Translations under genes and position numbers: made by a program
DNA from: Bacteroidota bacterium
Lineage (GTDB): Bacteria; Bacteroidota; Rhodothermia; Rhodothermales; UBA10348
Length of the DNA: 16,752 bases
Reading direction: 5' to 3'
Assembly (NCBI GenBank): GCA_022571135.1
Contig: JACZYK010000026.1
Coordinates: 1 to 16,752, forward strand
Shown here: one piece after another, positions 1 to 7,590 of the stretch
Layout of the letters: each line of letters begins with the position of its first letter
Position numbering within the stretch: position 1 is the stretch's first letter
The notes under the pieces: generated by a model
The model's input: the letters and a program-made list of their open reading frames with translations, nothing else
Told to the model about the DNA's origin: nothing
Database searches by the model: none

Positions 1-929
1 TGACTTCATCGGTGCACGGCCCGTTGATGGAGTCAGTGATGGCGCACTGGGGCCTGGCAGACGGTAACAAAACCGCGATTCTTGAAGTAGCTCAGGCTGC
101 GGGGCTAACTCTACTTGAGGCCCAAGAACGGGACCCCGGTAAAACCACGTCTTATGGCGTTGGTGAGCTCATCAGGAACGCCATGGATGCCGGAGCGAAG
201 AAGATTATTGTCGGTCTCGGTGGAAGTGCAACCAACGACGGGGGCTGCGGTATGGCCCAAGCCCTTGGAGTGCGTTTTACGGGTGGTAGTTCGCCAATGG
301 CCGGAGGGGATTTAGTCGACATCCTATCGGTGGACATGTCGAAGCGGGACGATAGAATCAAAGACACCTCTATTCAGGTGGCTCTGGATGTGATGAATCC
401 TCTTTTCGGCCCCGACGGAGCGGCAAGGGTATTCGCGCCACAAAAAGGAGCAGCGCCGGTTCAGGTGGAACTACTCGAAAAGGGTCTGCGGCATCTGGCA
501 TCGTTCTTCCCACACATCTCTTCGAATATTGCAGGGGCGGGCGCAGCCGGGGGGCTCGGTTGGGGGCTGGCTGCTTTTTGCGATGCTGAACTGAAAAGTG
601 GGATCGATCTCTGTCTCGACATCGTTGGCTTTGAAAGTCTATTGGATGGCGCCGATCTGGTTATCACCGGGGAAGGTTCGTTCGACAAGCAGAGTTTTCA
701 GGGAAAGGTTCCGGTTGGAGTGGCCAGGCGAGCGGCAGTGATGGGCATTTCAACTGCAGTGCTTGCAGGGACTCACAATGTTACTCTGGCAAGTTGTAAG
801 AAGTACGGGATTATTGGATGTTTTTCGATCTGCAGGCATTTCAATTTGCGACCGGAACATGCCATTGCCGAGGCGTCCGATTTGCTCGAAGACCTCGCGG
901 CAAGTGTTATCCAGGACCTTGTCAGATGA
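1..929 (+). CDS. Glycerate 2-kinase (GlxK/GarK family), 5' end outside window
   Basis: The product should phosphorylate D-glycerate with ATP to 2-phosphoglycerate in the cytoplasm, feeding glyoxylate, serine or glycerate catabolism into lower glycolysis. The open frame runs in from the left edge and ends at TGA 927-929, giving about 308 visible residues. The family is usually about 375-385 residues, so roughly 70 N-terminal residues are missing. Family hallmarks in order from the GTG at 12 are VGLGGSATNDGGCGMA (about residues 66-81), NPLFGPDGAARVFAPQKGA (about 127-145), GAGAAGGLGWGLAAF (about 174-188) and DLVITGEGSFDKQSFQGKVP (about 213-232). The GTG at 12 is not the true start: upstream in-frame codons are open and the visible N-terminus (VHGPLMESV, then ILEVAQAAGL) matches the interior of the family. 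The isozyme (GarK, GlxK) cannot be decided and no glycerate-pathway partner gene is in view. Confidence 0.93.
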   Translation, partial: TSSVHGPLMESVMAHWGLADGNKTAILEVAQAAGLTLLEAQERDPGKTTSYGVGELIRNAMDAGAKKIIVGLGGSATNDGGCGMAQALGVRFTGGSSPMAGGDLVDILSVDMSKRDDRIKDTSIQVALDVMNPLFGPDGAARVFAPQKGAAPVQVELLEKGLRHLASFFPHISSNIAGAGAAGGLGWGLAAFCDAELKSGIDLCLDIVGFESLLDGADLVITGEGSFDKQSFQGKVPVGVARRAAVMGISTAVLAGTHNVTLASCKKYGIIGCFSICRHFNLRPEHAIAEASDLLEDLAASVIQDLVR

Positions 930-1137
930 AGAGGATTGGATTCAACTGTGGGGCGCGACACGGAACAACGATACGTGACACGCGCCTGTTTCTGGCGCAG
1001 CGAACAGAATTGAGGACATGCGGACTGGCGCGCAGCTCAGGTGCTGAGAATCCGCCAGAGGTGTCGGAGGAATCTGACGCGCAGGGTTTAAGCCGGACCA
1101 TGCGCCGCACGATGGAAGGACGATGAGATTTATGGGG

Positions 1138-1142
1138 AGGAG
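1138..1142 (+). promoter_or_regulatory. Shine-Dalgarno site that fixes the start at 1150
   Basis: AGGAG, within GGGGAGGAGA, sits 7 bases before ATG 1150. It makes 1150 the preferred start over the upstream in-frame ATGs at 1123 and 1132. Confidence 0.7.
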
Positions 1143-1149
1143 ATCAAAA

Positions 1150-1736
1150 ATGACGACGACGAGAAAGCCTGCTGCGCCGGTATCGAAGGTTCTGGATTCG
1201 ATAACCGACTCGGATGCACTGTCTATTCTGAAACTTCTTGCCGAGCGAGACGACAAGCTCGTCGACGTAATTGACGCCACTGCGCGAGAACTGCTGGGCC
1301 AAGTGGACGCCGAGTCGCTGTGTACGTTCAGATGGAGTTGGAACTGCTGGACGCGGAGGAAGTGTGGGACAGATCTGGTGCGATGAGAGGTGGATACATT
1401 GACCCTGGTGATGCGGCGTGGCAGATGTTCGAAGATGCGCTCGAGCCGTTCAAGGATGAGACTGAGAAGTATATGACAATGTCCATGTCCACGCAGGCGA
1501 TATCGCTGTGCGAGGGCATCTTGAAAAGGATTCATGATTTCCATCGGGACTCGTCAACGGAATACAAGGACTGGGCGGTCGACACTCCAGGTGAATTCTT
1601 TGGACAGGTTCTCGATGAGTGGATGAATCTGTTCGAGGGGCCACTGCCCCTCTCGGAGATGGAGAATTTTCTGGATGCTCAACGCCCCGACTGGGCTGAA
1701 TGGGCGATGTGCCAGTTGCGCAAGCGAAAGGACTGA
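1150..1736 (+). pseudogene. SWIM-associated conserved hypothetical protein, frameshifted
   Basis: I recall this family as a conserved protein of unknown function usually encoded beside SWIM zinc-finger proteins. The recognisable core is VWDRSGAMRGGYIDPGDAAW followed by a MFEDALEPF helix and the segment TEYKDWAVDTPGEFF. The first part (MTTTRKPAAPVSKVLDSITD onward) reads in one frame to about 1320 and the rest in the -1 frame from about 1320 (VYVQMELELLDAEEVWDRSG). Joining them gives about 195 residues with no obvious gap, so one base was probably lost near 1318-1322, or there is a sequencing error. The start at 1150 is chosen over the in-frame ATGs at 1123 and 1132 because GGGGAGGAG lies 7 bases before it. 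No SWIM protein is visible on either side. The 220 bases upstream hold no gene I can support. Function unknown; confidence is in the frameshift and family resemblance, not in a role. Confidence 0.68.
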
Positions 1737-1875
1737 AGGCAAACCATGACATGCACGATTAAGGGCGACCGCGGGACCCGCTCTGCGGCTTTTCCGGCTC
1801 CTTGTGGGGGCACTCCCTCTGTCGTCGCTGACGCTCTCGTCCGCGGATCCCGAATCCGTTAGGCCGATCAACTAA

Positions 1876-1881
1876 AGAGGA
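1876..1881 (+). promoter_or_regulatory. Shine-Dalgarno site of the methyltransferase gene
   Basis: AGAGGA lies 6 bases before ATG 1888 but only 3 bases before the overlapping GTG 1885. This favours ATG 1888 as the start. Confidence 0.6.
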
Positions 1882-1887
1882 AAAGTG

Positions 1888-2550
1888 ATGCAACAACCGC
1901 CTGAATCCAAATATGTGCCGGCTTTGGGATATCACTGGCTAACCCCGTGCTACGACGCCATAGTCGGCACTACCACACGAGAACGTAGATTTAAACAGAC
2001 TCTCATCGATCAAGCACATTTCGAGCCGGGACATCGGGTGCTCGATCTAGCCTGTGGAACGGGAACATTGGCAATCTGGATTAAGCAACACCAGCCACAA
2101 GCCGAGGTCACAGGAGTGGACGGTGATCCGGCCATTCTCTCGCAGGCAACTCGAAAAGCCCAAAAAGCCAATGTCTCGGTGCAGTTCGACCACGCCCTGT
2201 CGTACTGCCTCCCCTATCCGGAGGCGCACTTCGATCGGGTTGTTTCAAGCCTGTTCTTTCACCACCTGTCATGGGAAGACAAAGAGCGCACAGCGCAGGA
2301 TGTATACCGGGTTCTCAAGCCTGGCGCCGAGATGCACGTCGCTGACTGGGGGCGTTCCCGCAACACCTTGATGCGGGCGTTGTTTCTGTTCATTCAGCTA
2401 CTTGACGGATTCGATAATACGCAGGACAACGTATCTGGAAAGCTCATCACGCTCTTCGAGCAGGCCGGGTTTGTTGAAGTATCGCAGCGAAAAACTTTCA
2501 GCACTATCTACGGAACGATGGCTCTCTATAGCGCCGTTAAACCCGGTTAA
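1888..2550 (+). CDS. Class I SAM-dependent methyltransferase (UbiE/Methyltransf_11-like)
   Basis: A 220-residue soluble Rossmann-fold methyltransferase that would transfer a methyl group from S-adenosylmethionine to an unidentified small molecule. Visible motifs are motif I VLDLACGTGTLA (about residues 52-63), the acidic end of strand beta2 in VTGVDGDP (about 76-83), motif II FDRVVSSLFFHHL (about 111-123) and post-III LKPGAEMHVADWG (about 142-154). The N-terminal YVPALGYHWLTPCYDAIVG resembles the region found in methyltransferases that act on ubiquinone/menaquinone-like or lipid substrates, but the chain is shorter than UbiE and the substrate cannot be named. It stands alone, 150 bases after the frameshifted gene and convergent with the minus-strand gene at 2716-3192. 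ATG 1888 is preferred over GTG 1885 on Shine-Dalgarno spacing. Confidence 0.85.
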   Translation: MQQPPESKYVPALGYHWLTPCYDAIVGTTTRERRFKQTLIDQAHFEPGHRVLDLACGTGTLAIWIKQHQPQAEVTGVDGDPAILSQATRKAQKANVSVQFDHALSYCLPYPEAHFDRVVSSLFFHHLSWEDKERTAQDVYRVLKPGAEMHVADWGRSRNTLMRALFLFIQLLDGFDNTQDNVSGKLITLFEQAGFVEVSQRKTFSTIYGTMALYSAVKPG

Positions 2551-2715
2551 CGACTCGCTCAAGCCGACGCCGCCCCATATAAGCTGCGGCGGTTTGGGCA
2601 TTGGGCCGCGGAAAGAGTTCAACAGGAACGAGAGAAGCACCGCGTTAATCACAGCTATGGCAATTCGAGTCCGGCATATCAATCTGCCCCGCCTCAAATC
2701 TATCTGAACGGTCCG

Positions 2716-3192
2716 TCAATTCGCCCGCCTGCCCGAGGACCAGTGCACCGCCACAATCTTCCAGCCGGACTCTGTTTTTCGGAGCACAATCAGTTCTGCG
2801 GTATTCGAATCGATTTCCCGGCCCCGAAAAGAGCCGCGCATCCGACTAATTGAGGTTACCCAGGCTGCGTCACCCGATACAAAAACGCTTGTTTCTTGCG
2901 GCTCTCGCGACACGGCTCCGAGATAAGCAGCATCACTGTGGAAATGCTGCGAAAGATATTCCAGTTTCGATTCCGCCCTTCCGCCTTCGAGAATGACCAC
3001 GTCATCGCTCAATAACCCTGCAACGGTCGCACTATCCGCTTCTGCAAGGGACGCATGAAACCGCAGAACAACCGACATCACCTCTGTCGTATCGGACACA
3101 AGTCCGATCGGGCTAGCGTCTGCCCTACCCGTCATACCAGGCGCTGCAAGTACTAATGCAATTGACGCGGTAAGCAAACGTCGTACGATCAT
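2716..3192 (-). CDS. Exported SnoaL/NTF2-like (DUF4440-type) protein
   Basis: A 158-residue product with an N-terminal signal peptide (MIVRRLLTASIALVLAAPG, positive start plus hydrophobic core, probably cut near the ADA-S region about residue 26), so likely periplasmic or secreted. The mature part shows the NTF2-like cone fold pattern: an opening helix (VMSVVLRFHASLAEADSATV), LLSDDVVILEGG, a loop with YLSQHFHSDAAYLG, then alternating strands (SVFVSGDAAWVTSIS, TAELIVLRKTESGWKIVAVH) ending in HWSSGRR. Members of this fold act as isomerases, cyclases, hydrolases or ligand binders, so no reaction can be assigned. The start is taken at 3192 rather than the longer frame from 3285, because AAAAGGA lies just before it and the signal peptide begins there. 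The 158 bases between it and the thiD end are AT-rich on the promoter side. Confidence 0.72.
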   Translation of the reverse strand: MIVRRLLTASIALVLAAPGMTGRADASPIGLVSDTTEVMSVVLRFHASLAEADSATVAGLLSDDVVILEGGRAESKLEYLSQHFHSDAAYLGAVSREPQETSVFVSGDAAWVTSISRMRGSFRGREIDSNTAELIVLRKTESGWKIVAVHWSSGRRAN

Positions 3193-3350
3193 AATTCCTT
3201 TTCGATATAAATAATTGATTAGTCGGTACGTAGGCGTCTTCGCAACCCGGGATATCGTAAATATATCGGATCGAAGATGTCTCACAAAGCGGACGCGCTA
3301 ATCCTTTGGCGCAGTCTGGCGGTCAGCGGGATTTCCGCGATCACGCAAAC

Positions 3351-4172
3351 TCATCCGTATGGAAATTCATGCCGCTGCCGCAGGAAGTAAAAGTGATCGG
3401 TAGGCCCGTGCCCGCGACCTATCGCCAGCCCCGCCCGAATCGCCTTCGTGACGTACAGCTTCGACCTCGCCACCGCAATCCTCAGCGCATATCCTTTTGC
3501 CAGATTCGCCGCTATCGCAGCTGCATAAGTGCACCCCGTACCGTGGGTGTGTGGGGTATCGATCCGGTCTTCCCGGAAAGAATGAAATTCGTCGCCGTCA
3601 TAGAGCACGTCGACCGCCTCGACTTCCTCTTCCAGATGCCCACCCTTGACAAGCACCGCCTGCGGCCCCATTTCGTAGAGAGCGATCGCCGCCTTCCGCG
3701 CGTCAGACTCGGACCGGATCTCCATGCCGGTGAGTAGAGCCGCCTCGTGCGCATTGGGCGTGATGACCGTCGCTAGAGGCAGCAATTCGGTCCTTAAAGC
3801 ATCCACGGCGTCTTCACGGAGCAGGGCAAATCCACTCTTCGAAATCATGACCGGATCGACCACTAGAGGCCGGATTGAATGCTTGCGCACCTTCTCGGCG
3901 ACCACGCCGATGATCTCGACCGACGATAGCATACCCGTCTTGGTTGCAGCGACGTCGAAATCGTCCATGACCGCGTCGATCTGCTGGGCGATTAAGTCTA
4001 TCGGAAGCTCGAACGCGGCCGTGACCTCACGCGTGTTCTGCGCGGTGACGGCCGTTAGAACGGATGTGGCAAAAATGCCATTCGCCTGCATGGCCTTGAT
4101 ATCGGCCTGGATCCCTGCGCCTCCACCCGAATCGCTGCCGGCAATCGTCAATCCGATTCTCAACTGATTCAT
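3351..4172 (-). CDS. thiD: Hydroxymethylpyrimidine / HMP-phosphate kinase ThiD
   Basis: Phosphorylates 4-amino-5-hydroxymethyl-2-methylpyrimidine and then its monophosphate with ATP to give HMP-PP, the pyrimidine donor for thiamine phosphate synthesis. The 273 residues match the family length. Ribokinase-fold motifs in order are TIAGSDSGGGAGIQADIKA (about 9-27), VTAQNT (42-47), VVDPVMISKSG (about 104-114), VITPNAHEAALLTG (136-149), VLVKGGH (173-179) and the anion-hole/catalytic HGTGCTYAAAIAANLAKG (about 210-227). Cys214 in GTGCT is the nucleophile-position residue typical of true ThiD. The ATG (4170-4172) overlaps the TGA of the preceding thiE/tenI gene as ATGA, pointing to translational coupling. 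It is the last gene of the operon; no strong terminator is seen before the next minus-strand gene at 3192. Confidence 0.95.
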   Translation of the reverse strand: MNQLRIGLTIAGSDSGGGAGIQADIKAMQANGIFATSVLTAVTAQNTREVTAAFELPIDLIAQQIDAVMDDFDVAATKTGMLSSVEIIGVVAEKVRKHSIRPLVVDPVMISKSGFALLREDAVDALRTELLPLATVITPNAHEAALLTGMEIRSESDARKAAIALYEMGPQAVLVKGGHLEEEVEAVDVLYDGDEFHSFREDRIDTPHTHGTGCTYAAAIAANLAKGYALRIAVARSKLYVTKAIRAGLAIGRGHGPTDHFYFLRQRHEFPYG

Positions 4173-4807
4173 ATGCCTGCCTCCGTGCTCAGTGAATGCA
4201 AGTATTCCTCAACGCGCTCTCCGACGTCATCGGCGCCCAGGATTCCCGAAAGGACAGCCACGCCGTACGCTCCGGCGTCCAGGCACGGGCCGACCCGCTC
4301 GGGAATAATGCCTCCCAATGCAATAACGGGTGTAACACCGGCCTTTAAACACATCGATTCGAACTTCAGAACTCCCGTCCCCGGATGCCCCGGTTTGGTG
4401 GAAGTCGGATAAACCGGGCTCCAGATCAGATAGTCGGCCCCGTCTGGATCAATCGCAAGTTCGCTATGAACGGACGCCCCGAGGAGCACGTCGGGGCCCA
4501 CAATCACTCGGGCTTCCGGTACCGCCGGGCCACGCAAGCCGACATGCAATCCACCCCCGATACGCTCCCGAACGGCCACACGGGTATTGACGGATATCAG
4601 CACATCTTCGCGAATCGCACGGAGTTCGTCGGCCAGCCGCACGGCGGACTCCCGAAAAATTTCCTCACCTGCATCGTGGTCGCGCAGCTGAACCCACTCG
4701 ACTCCCGCTCGAACGGCTTCGCGGATATTCGAGGCCACGGACGGCCGCGTAAACAGATCTCCGATAAGGAGCAGCCGGGGAAGTTCGGTGCTACTCGAGA
4801 AGGGCAT
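4169..4807 (-). CDS. ThiE/TenI-superfamily protein, probably TenI-like thiazole tautomerase
   Basis: A 212-residue TIM-barrel protein of the thiamine phosphate synthase family in the slot usually held by thiE. Family landmarks are present: VEWVQLRDHDA (37-47), LISVNTRVAV (70-79), HVG (88-90), GASVHS (110-115), DYLIWSPVYPTSTKPGHPG (125-143), PVIALGGI (160-167) and GVAVLSGI (182-189). Residues that classical ThiE uses to hold HMP-PP and magnesium are changed: the Lys of QLREK is His44, the Asp of the ND pair is Thr75, and the Asp of HxGQxD is absent (HVGLRGPA). His114 in SVHS is kept, at the position of the catalytic His of Bacillus TenI, which isomerises the thiazole product of ThiG. The Thr/Lys phosphate-binding PTSTK is also kept. 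I therefore lean to TenI activity, with a diverged ThiE as the alternative. The ATG overlaps the thiG stop (TGATG) and its stop overlaps thiD. Confidence 0.8.
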   Translation of the reverse strand: MPFSSSTELPRLLLIGDLFTRPSVASNIREAVRAGVEWVQLRDHDAGEEIFRESAVRLADELRAIREDVLISVNTRVAVRERIGGGLHVGLRGPAVPEARVIVGPDVLLGASVHSELAIDPDGADYLIWSPVYPTSTKPGHPGTGVLKFESMCLKAGVTPVIALGGIIPERVGPCLDAGAYGVAVLSGILGADDVGERVEEYLHSLSTEAGI

Positions 4808-5640
4808 CAGCTCCCTACCCGCCCCTCCATGGGCGAGGATGCCTGGGCGTAGAATCGACGCGGGATTCTACCTGCCAGAAAAGCCGAGCGACCCGCGAGA
4901 ACCGCGTTCCGCATCGCGACCGCCATCTGGACCGGATGCTTGGCCTTCGTGATGGCCGTATTGATCAGTACGGCGTCGTAGCCCAGTTCCATCGCCCTCG
5001 TGGCGTCGCTGGCCGTCCCAATTCCTGCGTCCACGACGAGCGGCGTATCGGTAATCATCTCCCGGATGATCTGGAGATTGTAGGGATTGACAAGACCCAT
5101 TCCGCTTCCGATCGGCGAAGCCAGCGGCATCACCACTGCACAGCCTATATCGGCGAGTTTCCGGCACGTGATCGGATCATCGTTCGAGTAAGCACAGACG
5201 GTGAATCCCGAATCCACCAGCGTTTTAGCGGCCCTCAGCAGTTGGTCGACGTCCGGTAGAAGTGTGTCATCGTCTCCGATCACCTCCAGCTTGATGAGAT
5301 TCGTCTCCAGAGCTTCGCGCGCCAGTTCCGCGACCAGAACGGCTTCCTTCGCGGTATAACAGCCCGCCGTGTTGGGAAGAATATCGACCGGCAGACGGGA
5401 GATAATTTCCAGCAGGCTATCTTCGGACGTGTCCTTCAGATTCACGCGGCGGATGGCAACGGTAACGAGCTGCGTACCGGCGCCCGCCAACGCCTCCATC
5501 ATGACCCTGGGATTCGGGAATCCACTCGATCCCAGAAGCAGCCGGGATTTGAGTTCAAGCCCACCGACGTTCCAGAAATCGCCACATTTCTCTTCGACGA
5601 CAGTGCCGTTTTCAGAGTGTTCTTTTTTCGTCACTTCCAT
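4807..5640 (-). CDS. thiG: Thiazole synthase ThiG
   Basis: Condenses 1-deoxy-D-xylulose 5-phosphate, dehydroglycine and the sulfur of ThiS thiocarboxylate into the thiazole phosphate of thiamine. Its 277 residues are about 20 longer than the Bacillus enzyme because of a charged N-terminal extension (MEVTKKEHSENGTVVEEKCG). Diagnostic motifs are VTVAIRRVNL (59-68), ILPNTAGCYTA (87-97), LIKLEVIGDD (115-124) with Schiff-base Lys117, MPLASPIGSGMGLVNP (171-186), VVDAGIGTASDATRAMELG (202-220), AVLINTAI (223-230) and the closing AGRIPRRFYAQASSPMEG (256-273). A GGA-containing site (AAAGGAC) lies about 9 bases before the ATG. The gene follows thiS after 75 bases and overlaps the start of the thiE/tenI gene by one base (TGATG). 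Confidence 0.96.
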   Translation of the reverse strand: MEVTKKEHSENGTVVEEKCGDFWNVGGLELKSRLLLGSSGFPNPRVMMEALAGAGTQLVTVAIRRVNLKDTSEDSLLEIISRLPVDILPNTAGCYTAKEAVLVAELAREALETNLIKLEVIGDDDTLLPDVDQLLRAAKTLVDSGFTVCAYSNDDPITCRKLADIGCAVVMPLASPIGSGMGLVNPYNLQIIREMITDTPLVVDAGIGTASDATRAMELGYDAVLINTAITKAKHPVQMAVAMRNAVLAGRSAFLAGRIPRRFYAQASSPMEGRVGS

Positions 5641-5715
5641 GTCTTGCTGTCCTTTCTACAATTGGTTATTAGCTGAATCCGTCAACCGCGCCCAACGGCC
5701 TCCTTCTCGTCTGTC

Positions 5716-5940
5716 CTATCCACCCTGTTGAGCGGTCACGATTTCTACCGAATCACCTGGGGCCAGTCTGCAGTGCGTCCATGCTTGACGCCTGATGACG
5801 GTGTCGTTGACGGCCACAGCAACGCCTGCTGAGATCGCCGGATCTATTTCGAGAGAGCGTAGCACGCCGACCAGATCCGTTCCCGATTCATAGGACTTCT
5901 CTTCTCCGTTGACCGTGATATGAAGTCGTCCGTCGCTCAT
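5716..5940 (-). CDS. thiS: Sulfur carrier protein ThiS
   Basis: A 74-residue ubiquitin-fold sulfur carrier. Its C-terminal Gly is adenylated and converted to a thiocarboxylate, then gives sulfur to ThiG. The sequence shows ITVNGEEKSYESGTDLVGVL near the N-terminus, VAVAVNDTVIRRQAW in the middle, LAPGDSVEIVTAQQGG at the end, and the required terminal Gly-Gly. The start is ATG 5940 (MSDGRLH), not the longer frame to 5991, because this ATG overlaps the thiO stop as ATGA and gives the normal family length. The partner adenylyltransferase ThiF is not in the window, so it must be encoded elsewhere or be replaced by a MoeB-like enzyme. Confidence 0.95.
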   Translation of the reverse strand: MSDGRLHITVNGEEKSYESGTDLVGVLRSLEIDPAISAGVAVAVNDTVIRRQAWTHCRLAPGDSVEIVTAQQGG

Positions 5941-7073
5941 GCCTTCAGATCCGAGGAGGTGAACCGGCCCGGCCGGAAGGGCGCCAGCCACACAGATTCA
6001 TCAGCTGTATCCATCTCGATCGCGGCTTCCTCGGCGGTCACGGGAGTTTGCACGATGCCGTGTCGGTAATGTCCCGTCGCATAGTAGACCCCCGGGGCCT
6101 GTGACCACCCGATGAGAGGCTCGTTGTCCATACTGCCCGGTCTCAGGCCGGCCCTGGCTTCGATCATCGGAAGCTCGTAGATACCGGGCACGATCTCCCA
6201 GGCGCCTTGGAGCACTTTGTATATCCCACCCGCGGTAACGCGCTTGTCGAATCCCATCTCCTCAGCCGTCGCCCCGACGATCACCCGCGCGTCGCTTTTG
6301 GGCGCCAGATAGGCGTTCGGACCCCGGACTACGTAGCTGAGCGCAAAGGGCGGCTCGACTTTCAACTCCAGAATCTGCCCCTTGATCGGGCGTACTGGAG
6401 GCCTGAGTACCGAATCGATGCCGTCGATGCCCTTCGACCAGGCGCCCGCAGCAAGCACGACGACGTTGCCCATAACCTTATCGCCTGCCTCCGTCGTCAC
6501 ACCGGGGTGTGTCGGGTCCGGCTCGATGGAAACCACTTTTGTCTGCTCAAACAGGTTTCCACCGGCCTTCTCGAACGCAATTTTCAGGGCCGACATGACC
6601 TTTCGGCTGTCCACCTGGTGATCACTTTTAGCGAAAACGGCCGCCGTTATTCTCGGAGACAGGAAGGGTTCCATGTCGAGCGCTTCTAGGCCGGTCAGCC
6701 AGTCGACGTTTATTCCCTGTTCACGCTGGAAATCATAGACCCGCCGGAGCGCAACGGCACTGTCGCGATCGTCGGCCACCGACAGCGTCCCTTCCGATCT
6801 ATAATCCACGTCGAGGCCGCTCTCGCTTTCGAGTTCCCTTGCGAACGCGGGCCAGCGCTCCAGACTCTCTCTGGAAAGCCGGTAAAGCTCCAGTTCTTCG
6901 AAGCCCACTTCCGCGTCCGCGGCGAGCATGCCTGCCGCCAGACATGAGGACTCGCACCCGATTTCGCCCCTCTCCATGAGGGTAACAGCATGTCCGCGAC
7001 GGGCTAATTGCCAGCCTATGGACATGCCTATGATGCCCCCTCCAACGATGACTGCAGTTCTTTCCTGATTCAC
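5937..7073 (-). CDS. thiO: Glycine oxidase ThiO (FAD-dependent)
   Basis: Oxidises glycine with O2 to the imine (dehydroglycine) used by ThiG, releasing H2O2. It replaces the anaerobic tyrosine lyase ThiH, so this operon implies an aerobic lifestyle. The 378 residues show the DAO family layout: N-terminal dinucleotide fold TAVIVGGGIIGMSIGWQLAR (6-25), ERGEIGCESSCLAAGML (34-50), mid-protein VVVLAAGAWSKG, RPPVRPIKGQILEL, and the C-terminal FAD/substrate segment ARAGLRPGSMDNEPLIGW followed by GVYYATGHYRHGIVQTPVTAE. The start is a GTG (7071-7073) with a weak GGAAG 8 bases upstream; no better start precedes the Rossmann motif. It is the first gene of the operon and diverges from the FAD remnant at 7163. 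No TPP riboswitch motif (CTGAGA, or the ACCTGATCTGG-like core) is visible in the about 90 bases upstream. Confidence 0.94.
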   Translation of the reverse strand: MNQERTAVIVGGGIIGMSIGWQLARRGHAVTLMERGEIGCESSCLAAGMLAADAEVGFEELELYRLSRESLERWPAFARELESESGLDVDYRSEGTLSVADDRDSAVALRRVYDFQREQGINVDWLTGLEALDMEPFLSPRITAAVFAKSDHQVDSRKVMSALKIAFEKAGGNLFEQTKVVSIEPDPTHPGVTTEAGDKVMGNVVVLAAGAWSKGIDGIDSVLRPPVRPIKGQILELKVEPPFALSYVVRGPNAYLAPKSDARVIVGATAEEMGFDKRVTAGGIYKVLQGAWEIVPGIYELPMIEARAGLRPGSMDNEPLIGWSQAPGVYYATGHYRHGIVQTPVTAEEAAIEMDTADESVWLAPFRPGRFTSSDLKA

Positions 7074-7162
7074 CCGAATACTTCCGATCGGCAGAGATAT
7101 CTTGTGGTCTTATAACCTAACACGAGCGATCAAGATAGTTTCGCCGGCGACAGGTTTTGCAT

Positions 7163-7423
7163 ATGAATCTTTTGTTCGATACGGTCATCGCCGGATTCGG
7201 GCTGGCCGGTGCCTGCGCAGCGCGGGTTATTTCCGAACGCGAAAGCGTGCTCCTTTTAGAGGCTTCTGCTCCTGGGGCCGGAGCCTCCGGTATTTACGCG
7301 GGTCTGGTGAGCCCTCTGATGGCACGGCGCGCGCGAGCCGTTTGGCGTATCAACGACGCCGTAAACGTACTCGACAGGACGCTGGAGGAGATCAGCGTCG
7401 CGCTTTCGCGTTACGACAGATGA
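7163..7423 (+). pseudogene. Truncated FAD-dependent oxidoreductase (DAO/MnmC-like N-terminus)
   Basis: Only the N-terminal FAD-binding piece, 86 residues, remains of a protein normally about 350 residues long. It shows a Rossmann entry VIAGFGLAGACAARVI with GxGxxG (as GFGLAG), an acidic strand end LLLEAS, then GAGASGIYAGLVSPLMARRA and a helix WRINDAVNVLDRTL. The ASG-x-x-AG-x-x-x-P signature is like that of FAD oxidoreductases related to the C-terminal domain of MnmC. The frame ends at TGA 7421-7423, and the next about 60 bases in another frame (RTRSHAHARKALSENPP) may continue the homology weakly before another stop. No Shine-Dalgarno precedes the ATG at 7163. It is squeezed between thiO (divergent) and the aldolase, so it looks like a decayed gene after deletion. 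Confidence 0.66.
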
Positions 7424-7584
7424 GGACACGTTCGCACGCGCATGCCCGGAAAGCCCTTTCAGAAAATCCACCGGTTTCTTAACAGTTATTTTCGCCCTGA
7501 AGACCGTAATTTTAGCCCGATATGTGATGGGCACGCCTGTCCAGTCGTGCCGCTGCCAAAAGTACTGATCGAATTTTTCTGACT

Positions 7585-7590
7585 GGAGGT
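7585..7590 (+). promoter_or_regulatory. Strong ribosome binding site of the aldolase gene
   Basis: GGAGGT, 8 bases before ATG 7599. It is close to the full anti-SD complement and suggests a highly translated gene. Confidence 0.8.

Noticed and set aside
982..998. GCGCC-N7-GGCGC hairpin after the glycerate kinase gene as a terminator.
   Set aside because: Only a 5-bp stem and no T-run; not distinguishable from chance in GC-rich sequence.
926..1126. 66-codon plus-strand frame starting ATGA over the glycerate kinase stop.
   Set aside because: Start overlap is suggestive, but composition (Arg/Ser/Thr-rich) is unlike a folded protein, there is no ribosome site and no family is recognised.
7074..7162. 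TPP riboswitch upstream of thiO.
   Set aside because: No conserved CTGAGA or other core elements on the minus strand; length before the start is also short for the full aptamer.
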